From Planctomycetaceae bacterium (GTDB lineage: Bacteria > Planctomycetota > Planctomycetia > Planctomycetales > Planctomycetaceae), in the NCBI GenBank assembly GCA_900299185.1, contig OMIV01000254.1, forward strand, positions 1 through 64,000: DNA of 64,000 nucleotides, given 5' to 3'. The notes beneath the pieces are model-generated. The model saw only the letters and a list, made by a program, of their open reading frames with translations. It did not search any database and was not told the origin of the DNA. Made by a program: the position numbers and the translations under genes. This document shows, piece by piece, positions 16,717-27,669 of the stretch. Within the stretch, counting starts at the first letter, position 1; the number at the start of each line of letters is the position of its first letter.

Positions 16717-18141
16717 ATGAAACGTCTTCTTGTCAGTCTCGCGCTGTTGTTGCTGATGCCGATCGCGGCCTTGAACGCGGCTGAGTCTGCGAACGGGGCC
16801 AAGCCTAATGTCGTCCTGATCTTCATTGATGATCTTGGCTACGGAGACATCGGGCCGTTTGGTAACACCAAGCACAAGACGCCGAACCTGGATCAACTGG
16901 CCAAAGAAGGCCGGAAGTTTACGAGCTTCTATGCCACTCCGGTGTGTTCGATGTCTCGAGCCTGCCTGTTGACCGGTTGCTACAACGTGCGAGTTTCCAT
17001 TCCCGGCGTGATGTTTCCGGGCGCGAAGAACGGACTGAATCCCAACGAGACCACGTTGGCAGAGATCGTCAAACCTCAGGGCTATGCCACGACCTGCATC
17101 GGCAAGTGGCATCTGGGGCATCGAGAGCCCTTCTTGCCGACCAAGCAAGGCTTCGATTCGTACTTCGGCATTCCCTACAGCAACGACATGACGATCGATC
17201 CCGAGCACGCTCGGTTTGCCAAGGACTGCGTCTTTCGAGAAGGCATGACTGAAGAAAAGGCACGAGCCGGTGCAATTCGAAATACAGTCCCTCTGATGCG
17301 CGGCGACGAGGTTGTTGAATACCCCGCCGACCAATCGACGCTGACGAAGCGTTACACCGAAGAGGCCATCAAGTTCATCACGGCTAACCAAGCCAAACAG
17401 TTCTTCCTCTACCTGCCGCATTCCATGGTGCATGTGCCGCTGGCGGCTTCCGAAGCCTTCCGAGGCAAGAGCGAAGGCGGCCTCTTTGGTGATGCCGTCG
17501 AAGAAATGGATTGGTCCGTCGGTCAAATCATGAAGACGTTGAGCGACCTGAAGCTCGACGAGAAAACGTTGGTCATCTTCACGTCCGACAATGGTGCGGC
17601 GAGCGGTTCGTCAGCTCCGTGGCGCGGTAAGAAAGGCACCACTTTTGAAGGCGGTGTTCGCGAACCATGCATCATGCGTTGGCCCGGTCGCATTCCCGCA
17701 GGAACGACCTGCAATCAAATCGCGGGCAACATCGATGTGCTGCCAACGCTCGCCAAGTTGGTGGGCACCGAAGTCTCGAAGGACCGAGTCATCGACGGTC
17801 GCGACATCTCATCGTTGATCCTCAATGACAATGCTCCCGCAGTCCGCGACACGCATCTCTACTTCAACGGCGGCAGCAATCTGGCTGCGATTCGTCAGGG
17901 AGATTGGAAGCTGTTTCTCATCGACCCGACGACTCCTCGAAACACTCCTGCTGGTCGTCGAAATGCCAACCGCAACTCAGAGACATCGCTGCCGTTGTTC
18001 AACCTGAAGGACGACCCTGCGGAAACAACGGACGTGGCCGAGAAGCACGCTGATGTCGTCGCTCGCCTCAAAGAAGAAGCTCAACGTCGCGAGAAAGAGA
18101 TTCGAGACCATCAAAGTCCTGCCGGGACGATTGAACGATAG
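16717..18141 (+). CDS. Secreted sulfatase (formylglycine type, CSMSR active site)
   Basis: 474 residues from the ATG at 16717, where a signal peptide begins (MKRLLVSLALLLLMPIAALN); upstream in-frame codons are not signal-like. Sulfatase blocks: NVVLIFIDDLGYGDIG (metal-binding Asp pair), the active-site segment PVCSMSRACLLTG with Cys77 to be converted to formylglycine, GKWHLGH, FLYLPHSMVHVP, VIFTSDNGAAS and PWRGKKGTTFEGGVREP. The core is C-S-M-S-R, with Met where the CxPSR/CxASR consensus has Pro or Ala. The C-terminal domain (SETSLPLFNLKDDPAETTDV) is the usual S1 sulfatase tail. It should hydrolyse sulfate esters of polysaccharides or steroids in the periplasm; the substrate is unknown. A second sulfatase follows 213 bp downstream. 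Confidence 0.93.
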   Translation: MKRLLVSLALLLLMPIAALNAAESANGAKPNVVLIFIDDLGYGDIGPFGNTKHKTPNLDQLAKEGRKFTSFYATPVCSMSRACLLTGCYNVRVSIPGVMFPGAKNGLNPNETTLAEIVKPQGYATTCIGKWHLGHREPFLPTKQGFDSYFGIPYSNDMTIDPEHARFAKDCVFREGMTEEKARAGAIRNTVPLMRGDEVVEYPADQSTLTKRYTEEAIKFITANQAKQFFLYLPHSMVHVPLAASEAFRGKSEGGLFGDAVEEMDWSVGQIMKTLSDLKLDEKTLVIFTSDNGAASGSSAPWRGKKGTTFEGGVREPCIMRWPGRIPAGTTCNQIAGNIDVLPTLAKLVGTEVSKDRVIDGRDISSLILNDNAPAVRDTHLYFNGGSNLAAIRQGDWKLFLIDPTTPRNTPAGRRNANRNSETSLPLFNLKDDPAETTDVAEKHADVVARLKEEAQRREKEIRDHQSPAGTIER

Positions 18142-18354
18142 GAATCCCACGACAACTCACATCCCGGTATCAGCTCAACGCGAACTGTATCGATCAGTGT
18201 CCCGGCAGAATCGTCTCGGAAGAGTTCAGCTCTCGAACCTTCAACAATTCATCCTCTCTTTGTTCGCTGTGCCTCTGTGTTTCGAGTTCTTGGCCGTTCG
18301 CTGGGAATCACGTCGAGAGCAGAGATTTCAAACAAGTGGAAGAAAGAATTCACC

Positions 18355-19701
18355 ATGAAGCGATACCTCACCCTCATCGTGGTTGCCTTGCTGAGCACTT
18401 TGCTCCGCGCACAAGCCGCTGATGAGCAAGCCAAGAGACCGAACATCGTGCTCATCATGGCCGATGACTTTGGCTATGAGTGCGTGACGGCCAATGGCGG
18501 GCAGTCTTATCGCACTCCCAATCTCGATCGGCTCGCGGCCAATGGAGTTCGCTTCGAGCACTGCCACGTGCAGCCGCTCTGCACGCCGACTCGCGTGCAA
18601 CTGATGACCGGGCTCTACAACGTCCGCAACTATCTCAACTTCGGCACGTTGGTCCGGACCGAGAAGACCTTCGCGCATCTCCTCAAGCAAGCCGGCTACG
18701 CCACGGGCATTTGTGGCAAGTGGCAGCTCGGTCATGAAGTCGATTCACCGCAGCACTTCGGGTTCGATGAGTCGTATCTCTGGCAACACACTCGCCGCCC
18801 GCCGCGCTATGCCAACCCCGGACTCGAACACAACGGCAAGGAACTCAACTTCTCGAACGGCGAATACGGTCCGCAGCTGGTGAATAACTTCGCGATGGAC
18901 TTCGTCGAACGGCACAAGGGGCACGAGTTCTTTCTCTACTACCCACTGATGCTGACTCACGATCCATTCCAACCCACGCCGGATAGTCCCGACTGGGATC
19001 CTAAGGCCACGGGCGAGAACGTGCATAAAGACGAGAAGCACTTTGCCGACATGACCGCTTACATGGATAAGCTGATCGGCGAGCTCGATCGCAAGCTGGA
19101 AGCGCTCGGCATTCGTGATAACACGCTGGTGCTATTCGTCGGCGACAATGGCACCGGACGAGGCGTTACGAGTCGCTTTCAAGACGCGAAATACAAGGGC
19201 GGCAAAGGTGGCACGAAACGCAACGGGACTCACGTGCCGCTGATTGCGAGCTGGCCCAGCGTCATCAAACAAGGCCGAGTAAATGCTGACCTGGTTAGCA
19301 GCGTCGACTTCCTGCCAACGATCTGTCAGGCCGCCGGCGTTCGAGTGCCGAGCAACTTGGACGGCGTCAGCTTCTTGCCTCAATTGAAGGGCGAGAAAGG
19401 TTCGCCGCGCGATTGGCTCTATCACTGGTACTCGCCCCGCCAAGGCACCGATCTGACCGTGACCGAGTTCGCTTTCAATCACAATTACAAGCTCTATCGC
19501 GGCGGACGTTTCTTTGATCTGAAGGCTGACCCCGACGAAGATCGACCACTGAAAGTCGAAGACCTGTCCGGCCCCGCGGCGACTGCTGCCCAACAACTGC
19601 GAGCCGCTCTTTCGCAGTTCAAGGACGCTCGACCTGCAGAGCTTGAACCCCAATCCGAGTCGAAACCAAAGGCCAAGGGCAAGAAGCGGAAGAATCAATG
19701 A
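18355..19701 (+). CDS. Secreted sulfatase (CTPTR active site)
   Basis: 448 residues from the ATG at 18355 with a signal peptide (MKRYLTLIVVALLSTLLRAQ, cut after AQA). Key blocks are NIVLIMADDFGYECV, the formylglycine motif PLCTPTRVQLMTG with Cys76 in a standard CxPxR core, GKWQLGH, FLYYPLMLTHDPF, LVLFVGDNGTGRG and KGGKGGTKRNGTHVPL. The tail is lysine-rich (PKAKGKKRKNQ). Planctomycete enzymes of this S1 kind are usually annotated arylsulfatase A-like, acting in the periplasm or outside the cell on sulfated glycans. Its stop overlaps the start of the methyltransferase gene (ATGA), so the pair is co-translated. The 213-bp gap to the previous sulfatase contains a short stretch related to the repeat at 20479-20560. 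Confidence 0.93.
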   Translation: MKRYLTLIVVALLSTLLRAQAADEQAKRPNIVLIMADDFGYECVTANGGQSYRTPNLDRLAANGVRFEHCHVQPLCTPTRVQLMTGLYNVRNYLNFGTLVRTEKTFAHLLKQAGYATGICGKWQLGHEVDSPQHFGFDESYLWQHTRRPPRYANPGLEHNGKELNFSNGEYGPQLVNNFAMDFVERHKGHEFFLYYPLMLTHDPFQPTPDSPDWDPKATGENVHKDEKHFADMTAYMDKLIGELDRKLEALGIRDNTLVLFVGDNGTGRGVTSRFQDAKYKGGKGGTKRNGTHVPLIASWPSVIKQGRVNADLVSSVDFLPTICQAAGVRVPSNLDGVSFLPQLKGEKGSPRDWLYHWYSPRQGTDLTVTEFAFNHNYKLYRGGRFFDLKADPDEDRPLKVEDLSGPAATAAQQLRAALSQFKDARPAELEPQSESKPKAKGKKRKNQ

Positions 19702-20459
19702 CGGTCATCGATCGGCATCTCCCGGCTACAGAGGAACTCCGAGCGTTGTCATTTGCCGAGCTGCATCAGCTCTTTGCCGATGGCATCGTGAAGCACGGAC
19801 CATTTGCCGGGCTGAAGTATCCTCTGCTAGCGAGCATCGGCAGTGCTCTGTATCCGAAGTTACTCGGTTGCTACGAAGCCGAAATCCAGGACTGGGTCGA
19901 AGTCATCTGTAACACAGATTACTCCGAGATCGTCGACGTCGGATGCGCGGAAGGCTTCTATGCCGTCGGTCTCGCACGGCGAATTTCAGATGCGAGAGTC
20001 TTCGCTTACGACACGGACCCAGAAGCCCAGCGAATGACAACCTTGATGGCCGCTGCGAATGGCGTGGCCGATCGAGTCACCGCTCGCGGAACCTTTGCGG
20101 CGGGAGATATCACCAGCATCCCCGTGCGACGCCGAGGACTCTTGGTCTGCGATTGCGAAGGTCACGAGAGGAACATCTTCACCGCTGAAACGCTCTCGCT
20201 GTTCGCCGACTGGGACATCCTCATCGAGACCCACGACCTCTTCGACATCACGATCTCCACCAACCTCGCACGATTGTTCGCAACCACGCATTCCTTGCGA
20301 ACAGCCATCAGCAAGGACGACATCCAAAAGGTGAAGACCTATCGCTATCCCGAGCTAGAAGGGCTCGACCTCCGCACGCGCCATTCCATCGTCTCGGAAT
20401 ACCGGCCATCGCTGATGGAGTGGTTCTTCCTCACGCCGTTGTCGAAGCCAGCTCCTTAG
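19698..20459 (+). CDS. Class I SAM-dependent methyltransferase-like protein
   Basis: 253 residues, starting with an ATG that overlaps the sulfatase stop by 4 bp. A Rossmann-type SAM site is seen at about residues 76-90 (EIVDVGCAEGFYAVGLARR), followed by the acidic strand-2 end VFAYDTDPEAQ and GLLVCDCEGHERNIFT, which resembles the post-II/IV region of FkbM-like enzymes (D-x-E-G). The N-terminal 70 residues are helical and lack a signal peptide, so it is cytoplasmic. Substrate is unknown. Coupling to a secreted sulfatase may be chance or may reflect glycan modification. FkbM-like is my closest reading, not a firm family assignment. Confidence 0.72.
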   Translation: MTVIDRHLPATEELRALSFAELHQLFADGIVKHGPFAGLKYPLLASIGSALYPKLLGCYEAEIQDWVEVICNTDYSEIVDVGCAEGFYAVGLARRISDARVFAYDTDPEAQRMTTLMAAANGVADRVTARGTFAAGDITSIPVRRRGLLVCDCEGHERNIFTAETLSLFADWDILIETHDLFDITISTNLARLFATTHSLRTAISKDDIQKVKTYRYPELEGLDLRTRHSIVSEYRPSLMEWFFLTPLSKPAP

Positions 20460-20478
20460 CCATACAAGCTCGAAAATG

Positions 20479-20560
20479 TCTCACGCAGAGGCGCGGGGAA
20501 CGCAGCGGGAAGCTGCCAACCTAGTCTTTCTCTCCGCGTCCCCTGTGCCTCTGCGTGAGA
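20479..20560. repeat. 82-base inverted repeat between genes
   Basis: Left arm 20479-20503 begins TCTCACGCAGAGGCGCGGGG. The right arm, read on the other strand from 20560 backwards, begins TCTCACGCAGAGGCACAGGG. The 25-base arms differ at only a few positions and enclose about 30 bases. The element lies 20 bp after the methyltransferase stop and could fold into a strong RNA hairpin. A related half-site (CTGTGCCTCTGTG) occurs near 18268-18282. It looks like a dispersed palindromic repeat, not a classical terminator, since no T-run follows. Confidence 0.75.
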
Positions 20561-20658
20561 GACTTCTGGCCTTCCTCCATTCGTGTTGAAAGCAAATCTG
20601 TAGAACCACATTTGGGAACAGTCGAAAAGCAATTTCTCGATCCGCGACCGACGCATGA

Positions 20659-23300
<2,642 letters not shown>

Positions 23301-23315
23301 GTCGCTCAGTGGCAG

Positions 23316-26078
23316 CTAGCGTTGCAGACCAACGTAGAAGCTGAAGATTCGCTCGTTGTCGTTGCGTTCGGACAAGAGTGGGAAGCCGAAGTCGAAGGCC
23401 AACGGTGCTGGGCCCATCATCGGAATCACCAGTCTCAAACCAAAGCCCGCTGACATACGGAAGCGGCTGGCCGACAAGTGGCTCTTGTCCAATTCGACCG
23501 AGCCAAAGTCCGTGAAGGCCACGGCCTTGATCATGTCGTCGGCAGTCAGAGGCACGGAGTATTCGACCGAGCCCAAATACATCGCGTCACCGCCGATACG
23601 AATGCCTTGATCCAGCGGGCTGACGCCGCGGAATGCAAAGCCTCGGAACGATTGATAGCCACCGGCATAGAACCGTTCGAAGAGCGGTGTGCCGTTATCA
23701 GACCAACCCACTTCACCATGCACGCTCAAGACTTGCTTACCTTGTCCGTCGAGCCGTTCATAAGTCGTGAAGTATTGAGTTCCCTGTAGTTCCATGCGCG
23801 GATAGACGAACTCGCCGAAACCTTGTTCGAATGCCGCTTCAACAAAGTGACCTTCCGTTGGGAAGAACGACGAGTCGCGAGTGTCGTGAGTCAGCGAAAC
23901 ACGCGCGGTGGTCAGTGCGTTCGAGCCTTTGACCTGCTTCATCATGGGAGTCAGCGAGGCGTTCGGAATGGCGAAGTTGTCGAGCGTCACGCTTTCGGCA
24001 CGCAGGGCTCCGGTGATCGACCACCACTTATCGATTTGCTTACCGAGCGTCAGACGTCCGCCCGCTCGTTCTTCATCCCAACCCGGCAAGAACCGTTGGT
24101 AATAGAAGCCGCTAACGCCGAAGTTGTAGTCCGTGTCGAGGAAGTAAGGATCATTCCAACTCACCATGTAGCGGCTGACGATTTGGCCTGGCATCGCTTC
24201 CAACCGGAAGCGTTGTCCGTCGCCTCGGAAGGCCGTGCCTTCAACCCAGTCACGCCAACTGGTGGGGATGCGAGTGATGTCGAAGTTGTTCTCTTCGAGT
24301 GTGAACTGACCGACGACACCAGCATTGCTATTCACACCGGCGCCAAACATCAGCCGTCCGGTTTGAGCCTCAGTCACATGCACATCGATGTCGACTTCCG
24401 ATGGACGTTCGAGGGCTCGTGAATACGGGCCTTCCAAACTGCCATAGGGATCGCCGCCATTGTTGTTCTCGAAAAGAAAGTTTCTCGGCGAGGTCTGAGC
24501 GACCATCGCATCTTGCCCGCGAATGATCGTTTCAAAGTCTTGAGCGGATCGAGCTCGCGGCATGACATGCACTTCTTCTCGATCAGCGTCAGCGTCGAGC
24601 GTTTCAATTGAGTCGCGATTGACTTCGTGGTCGTAGCTCTGGCCACGAGCCACTTTGCCGTGAGTCTTCGTCGGCTTCTTCTCGTCGACCTTGCTGATGT
24701 CGATACGCGGCGCGTTCGGTCCGTTGTTGTCCCAAATCTGACCTCGCAGCCGAGACTTGCTCTTAGCGATCAACTGCGGATTGGCGAGATCTCCGGGAGC
24801 AACCAACAACGGGTTTAACACCACGGGCTCGCGAGTATGCGGCACTCCACCGGGCGCGGCGATATGCACATCGATGTTGCGAATCGTGTAGGGTCGGTCT
24901 TCGTCGATCATGTAGACGATATCAACGATGCCCTTCTCACCGGGAATGAACTTAGGAGTCGGCTCGACCTTCGCAAACAAGCGTCCGAGGTTGCCGTACT
25001 TCTCGCGCATGCGTTCCACGTCTTTGTTGAGGAACCGCGCATTGAACTTGTCGCCGGGATTCAGCTCCGAACCACCTAGCAGATCTTCGTTCGTGAAGAT
25101 CTCGTTGCCTTCCATCAGGATGTTGCGAACGGTGTAGCGCGGACCTTCACTGATCGTGTAGGAGTAAGTCGCGCGAGCATCGACGCGCGGGATGTATTGG
25201 TTCTCGGGAATGATGTGGAAGTTGTTCTTCGCCACAGACACATCCTTGCTGACCTTCACGTCGAAGTAACCCAGCGAGGTGTAATAGTCCTTCAACGAAA
25301 CCAGGTCGTCGGGCAATGTCGATTCATCGTACTTGCCACCGAACAACGAGATGTCGAAGAACGCCGTCTTGGACTTCAGCTTGGTCTTCAAGACTCCATC
25401 ACTGAAGGCTTCATTCCCCTCGAATTCAACGTCTGAAACGATCGTTCGATCGCCTTCATCAATCGAGAAGATGACATCGCGATCCTTGGTATCGTCGCCT
25501 GACTCCAACGTGACTTTGGCGTTCGGGCAGGACTTCTTCTCGTGGTAGTAACGCTCGATCGCCCGCGCCGCAGAACGGTTCATGGAGACGTCATACGGCG
25601 AGCCCGGCTCGATATTGATCTGTTTCAACAACGTCTTCGTGCGGACCTTGTTGTTGCCTTTGACTTCGACGCTCTTCACGACCGGTCGTTCCACAACTCG
25701 GAAGACGAGAATCAGACCACGATCACTCATGCGATAACGACGTTCGACGCTGTAGAACCAGCGTGTGGCATACAAGGCTCGCAAGTCTTCCTTGATGACT
25801 CGCTCGTCCGCTGGTCGGCTGCGTTGGGACTTAATGAGACCCAAGATCGCACCGGTTTCAATGGTCACATTGCCTTCAATCAAGATGTCTTCAATGACGT
25901 CTTTGACTGGTGGTTCCTCGGGCCGAGAGACGATGTTAGGAGCATCATCCGGCGACTGTCCGCGGATGAACGGCACCGACTGACAACCAACGAGCGAACC
26001 GGCAAGTAGCAGCACGGCCGCGAATGTCAGTCGCAGGCCGAACAGCATGCGCAAGAAGCCGAGATGGCGGTGGGACAT
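23316..26078 (-). CDS. bamA: BamA-like outer-membrane assembly factor with lipobox-like N-terminus
   Basis: 920 residues from the ATG at 26078. N-terminal signal with AAVLLLAGSLVGCQS, a lipobox-like end placing Cys at residue 32, which is unusual for BamA. POTRA domains start near residue 60 (IEDILIEGNVTIETGAI), with further ones at VVKSVEVKGNNKVRTKTLL, TIVSDVEFEGNEAFSDGVL, RYTVRNILMEGNEIFTNEDL and PYTIRNIDVHI, so five. A charged, proline-poor linker of about 100 residues (KKPTKTHGKVARGQSYDHEV onward) separates them from the Omp85 barrel, which starts near EVDIDVHVTEAQTGRLMFG and ends NERIFSFYVGLQR; it includes the conserved YQSFRGFAFRGVSP motif of strand 16/loop 6. It should insert beta-barrel proteins, including the TonB receptor, into the outer membrane. 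Confidence 0.92.
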   Translation of the reverse strand: MSHRHLGFLRMLFGLRLTFAAVLLLAGSLVGCQSVPFIRGQSPDDAPNIVSRPEEPPVKDVIEDILIEGNVTIETGAILGLIKSQRSRPADERVIKEDLRALYATRWFYSVERRYRMSDRGLILVFRVVERPVVKSVEVKGNNKVRTKTLLKQINIEPGSPYDVSMNRSAARAIERYYHEKKSCPNAKVTLESGDDTKDRDVIFSIDEGDRTIVSDVEFEGNEAFSDGVLKTKLKSKTAFFDISLFGGKYDESTLPDDLVSLKDYYTSLGYFDVKVSKDVSVAKNNFHIIPENQYIPRVDARATYSYTISEGPRYTVRNILMEGNEIFTNEDLLGGSELNPGDKFNARFLNKDVERMREKYGNLGRLFAKVEPTPKFIPGEKGIVDIVYMIDEDRPYTIRNIDVHIAAPGGVPHTREPVVLNPLLVAPGDLANPQLIAKSKSRLRGQIWDNNGPNAPRIDISKVDEKKPTKTHGKVARGQSYDHEVNRDSIETLDADADREEVHVMPRARSAQDFETIIRGQDAMVAQTSPRNFLFENNNGGDPYGSLEGPYSRALERPSEVDIDVHVTEAQTGRLMFGAGVNSNAGVVGQFTLEENNFDITRIPTSWRDWVEGTAFRGDGQRFRLEAMPGQIVSRYMVSWNDPYFLDTDYNFGVSGFYYQRFLPGWDEERAGGRLTLGKQIDKWWSITGALRAESVTLDNFAIPNASLTPMMKQVKGSNALTTARVSLTHDTRDSSFFPTEGHFVEAAFEQGFGEFVYPRMELQGTQYFTTYERLDGQGKQVLSVHGEVGWSDNGTPLFERFYAGGYQSFRGFAFRGVSPLDQGIRIGGDAMYLGSVEYSVPLTADDMIKAVAFTDFGSVELDKSHLSASRFRMSAGFGLRLVIPMMGPAPLAFDFGFPLLSERNDNERIFSFYVGLQR

Positions 26079-26507
26079 CGCAAGAGTCTCGAAAAGAGAT
26101 GAGGCAGGAGTTGCGAACGCGCAGAGGAGAGCGATCAAAAGAAGGGAACGTATCAGTAGCCCAAATCTTCAAATCGCGACAAGACGAGTTTGAAACTCAC
26201 TCATCTCATGTGCTCAACGCAGTCTGCTGAAGTTCAACGCCACCTCATTCGAAGGTCGCAGAGTCCGTTCAAGCTTGTGACTCTGGCTGTCGGGTCACTC
26301 GCATGACGACATGTAGTCCTGCTCTGGTTGTCAATGACTTCTGAAATGAGCATTGCGCATAGCTTTCAACTTTCTGCACGAGTCTTCTCACTATTAGTTT
26401 GCCGCCCCCGTCGCGAATCACTCGGGCATGTTTGATTTGCGCAGGTCTCTTTATCGCGAGCAGTCGCACTTGTGGCAGGACTGCGTTGGCTCGACTGAGA
26501 GTCTCAA
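26079..26507. other. Divergent intergenic region
   Basis: 429 bases between bamA and the SHD1 gene. An in-frame extension of the bamA frame reaches 26138 but precedes its likely start. I see no family-like open frame, strong hairpin or repeat. Promoters for both neighbours should lie here but none can be picked with confidence. Confidence 0.5.
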
Positions 26508-27617
26508 ATGCAAAAGATCATTCGCGCGTTGTTCTTGTTGGTGGCGATGTCCGTACCGCTCTTGGCTCAGGCCGAGATTCGGACCTTTCGAGAGGTCAAC
26601 GGTCGAAGTCACACCGGCACTTTCCAAAAGGTGCAAGGTGACAAGGTTCATCTGCGTGTCCGCAACAAGACTTCGATGATTTCTTTCTGGTCGCTTTCAA
26701 AAGACGACCAGCTCTACGTGCTGGAGCAAGCTAAGTCCGATCCCCTCGTCGCTTCGAATTTGAAGGCCGCAGAACCTCCTCGCGATTGGATCGACTCGCG
26801 CGGCAATAAGTCGATGGCGCGCTTCATCGAAGTGAAGCCCGGCGCGACCGTCGTTCTGGCGATTGATGGCAATAAGTCCGAGTTCCCTTTCGAGAACTTC
26901 TCGAAGACCGATCAGGACTACATCCGCGGCCAAGTGCTCGGCACTGACGCCGCAAAGCATCTGCCGGAAGACACCAAACCAGCAGGGAACCCAACACCTC
27001 AACCAAGCCAGGGCGTGCCGCCATCCGCCTTGGGGCAGATTAACATCCCGCAATTTGTCCCCGGTGGAATCAGATCACCCTCGATTCCCTCAGCAGGCCA
27101 CGGCGCGATGCCACCATCTGTGCCCGGCGTTCCCAACACACCAACGTTTCCAGCAGCCGGTCATGCCGCAACTCCGTCTGGCATTCCCGGATCGACGTTT
27201 CCAACAACATCGACCACGGGCAGCATTCCAGGGCACAACGCCACTCCGCCAAGTCCTGCACCTGCCACGAGCTTGCCGCCCACTACCAACCCAACGACGC
27301 CGCCCATGCATGCGGCTGCAGCGCCGGCGCCTCGAGCCCCAACGCCGCCGCCATCAACGACAAATCGTCCCACTCCATTTGGGTCATCCGACACTGTCGC
27401 GGTCTATCGCTGTTCTCGCTGCAACAAGGAAGTCACGAACTCCGCAACTCGATGCCCGCACTGCAGCGCCCAGTTCGACTATGTCGAAGACGAAAACGGC
27501 AATCGCACATCGACCACTTACGGCTCCTCACGCAACGTCGGAAAAGCGCTGCGAGCAATCGTGGTGATCGCCGTTGGAATTGGCGGATTCCTCTACCGCA
27601 AACTCAGCAGTTCGTGA
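26508..27617 (+). CDS. SHD1-domain protein with proline-rich linker, zinc ribbon and C-terminal helix
   Basis: 369 residues with a signal sequence (MQKIIRALFLLVAMSVPLLA, cut after AQA). Two SHD1 (Sla1-homology 1-like) units follow: TFREVNGRSHTGTFQKVQGD to FWSLSKDDQLYV (residues ~24-70), and DWIDSRGNKSMARFIEVKPG to FENFSKTDQDYI (~88-140). A long Pro/Thr/Ala/Gly linker (~155-285) contains three imperfect GHxAxPPS/GHAATPS repeats. Near residues 302-320 is a zinc-ribbon-like pair CSRCNKEVTNSATRCPHC, then one membrane helix (AIVVIAVGIGGFLYRKL) at the very end. SHD1 proteins are common and uncharacterised in planctomycetes. A zinc ribbon outside the cytoplasm is odd and leaves the topology open: either the signal is an anchor or the ribbon sits in the periplasm. 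Confidence 0.82.
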   Translation: MQKIIRALFLLVAMSVPLLAQAEIRTFREVNGRSHTGTFQKVQGDKVHLRVRNKTSMISFWSLSKDDQLYVLEQAKSDPLVASNLKAAEPPRDWIDSRGNKSMARFIEVKPGATVVLAIDGNKSEFPFENFSKTDQDYIRGQVLGTDAAKHLPEDTKPAGNPTPQPSQGVPPSALGQINIPQFVPGGIRSPSIPSAGHGAMPPSVPGVPNTPTFPAAGHAATPSGIPGSTFPTTSTTGSIPGHNATPPSPAPATSLPPTTNPTTPPMHAAAAPAPRAPTPPPSTTNRPTPFGSSDTVAVYRCSRCNKEVTNSATRCPHCSAQFDYVEDENGNRTSTTYGSSRNVGKALRAIVVIAVGIGGFLYRKLSSS

Positions 27618-27633
27618 TTGTTCGTCGAACCAA

Positions 27634-27665
27634 CAGGCTTGATGTTGTCAGCCGCATCAAGCCTG
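27634..27665. terminator. Hairpin between convergent genes
   Basis: CAGGCTTGATG at 27634-27644 pairs perfectly with CATCAAGCCTG at 27655-27665 across a 10-base loop. It fills the 52-bp gap between the convergent SHD1 and SGNH genes, so it probably works as a bidirectional terminator. No strong T-run is present on either side. Confidence 0.6.
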
Positions 27666-27669
27666 CGAC

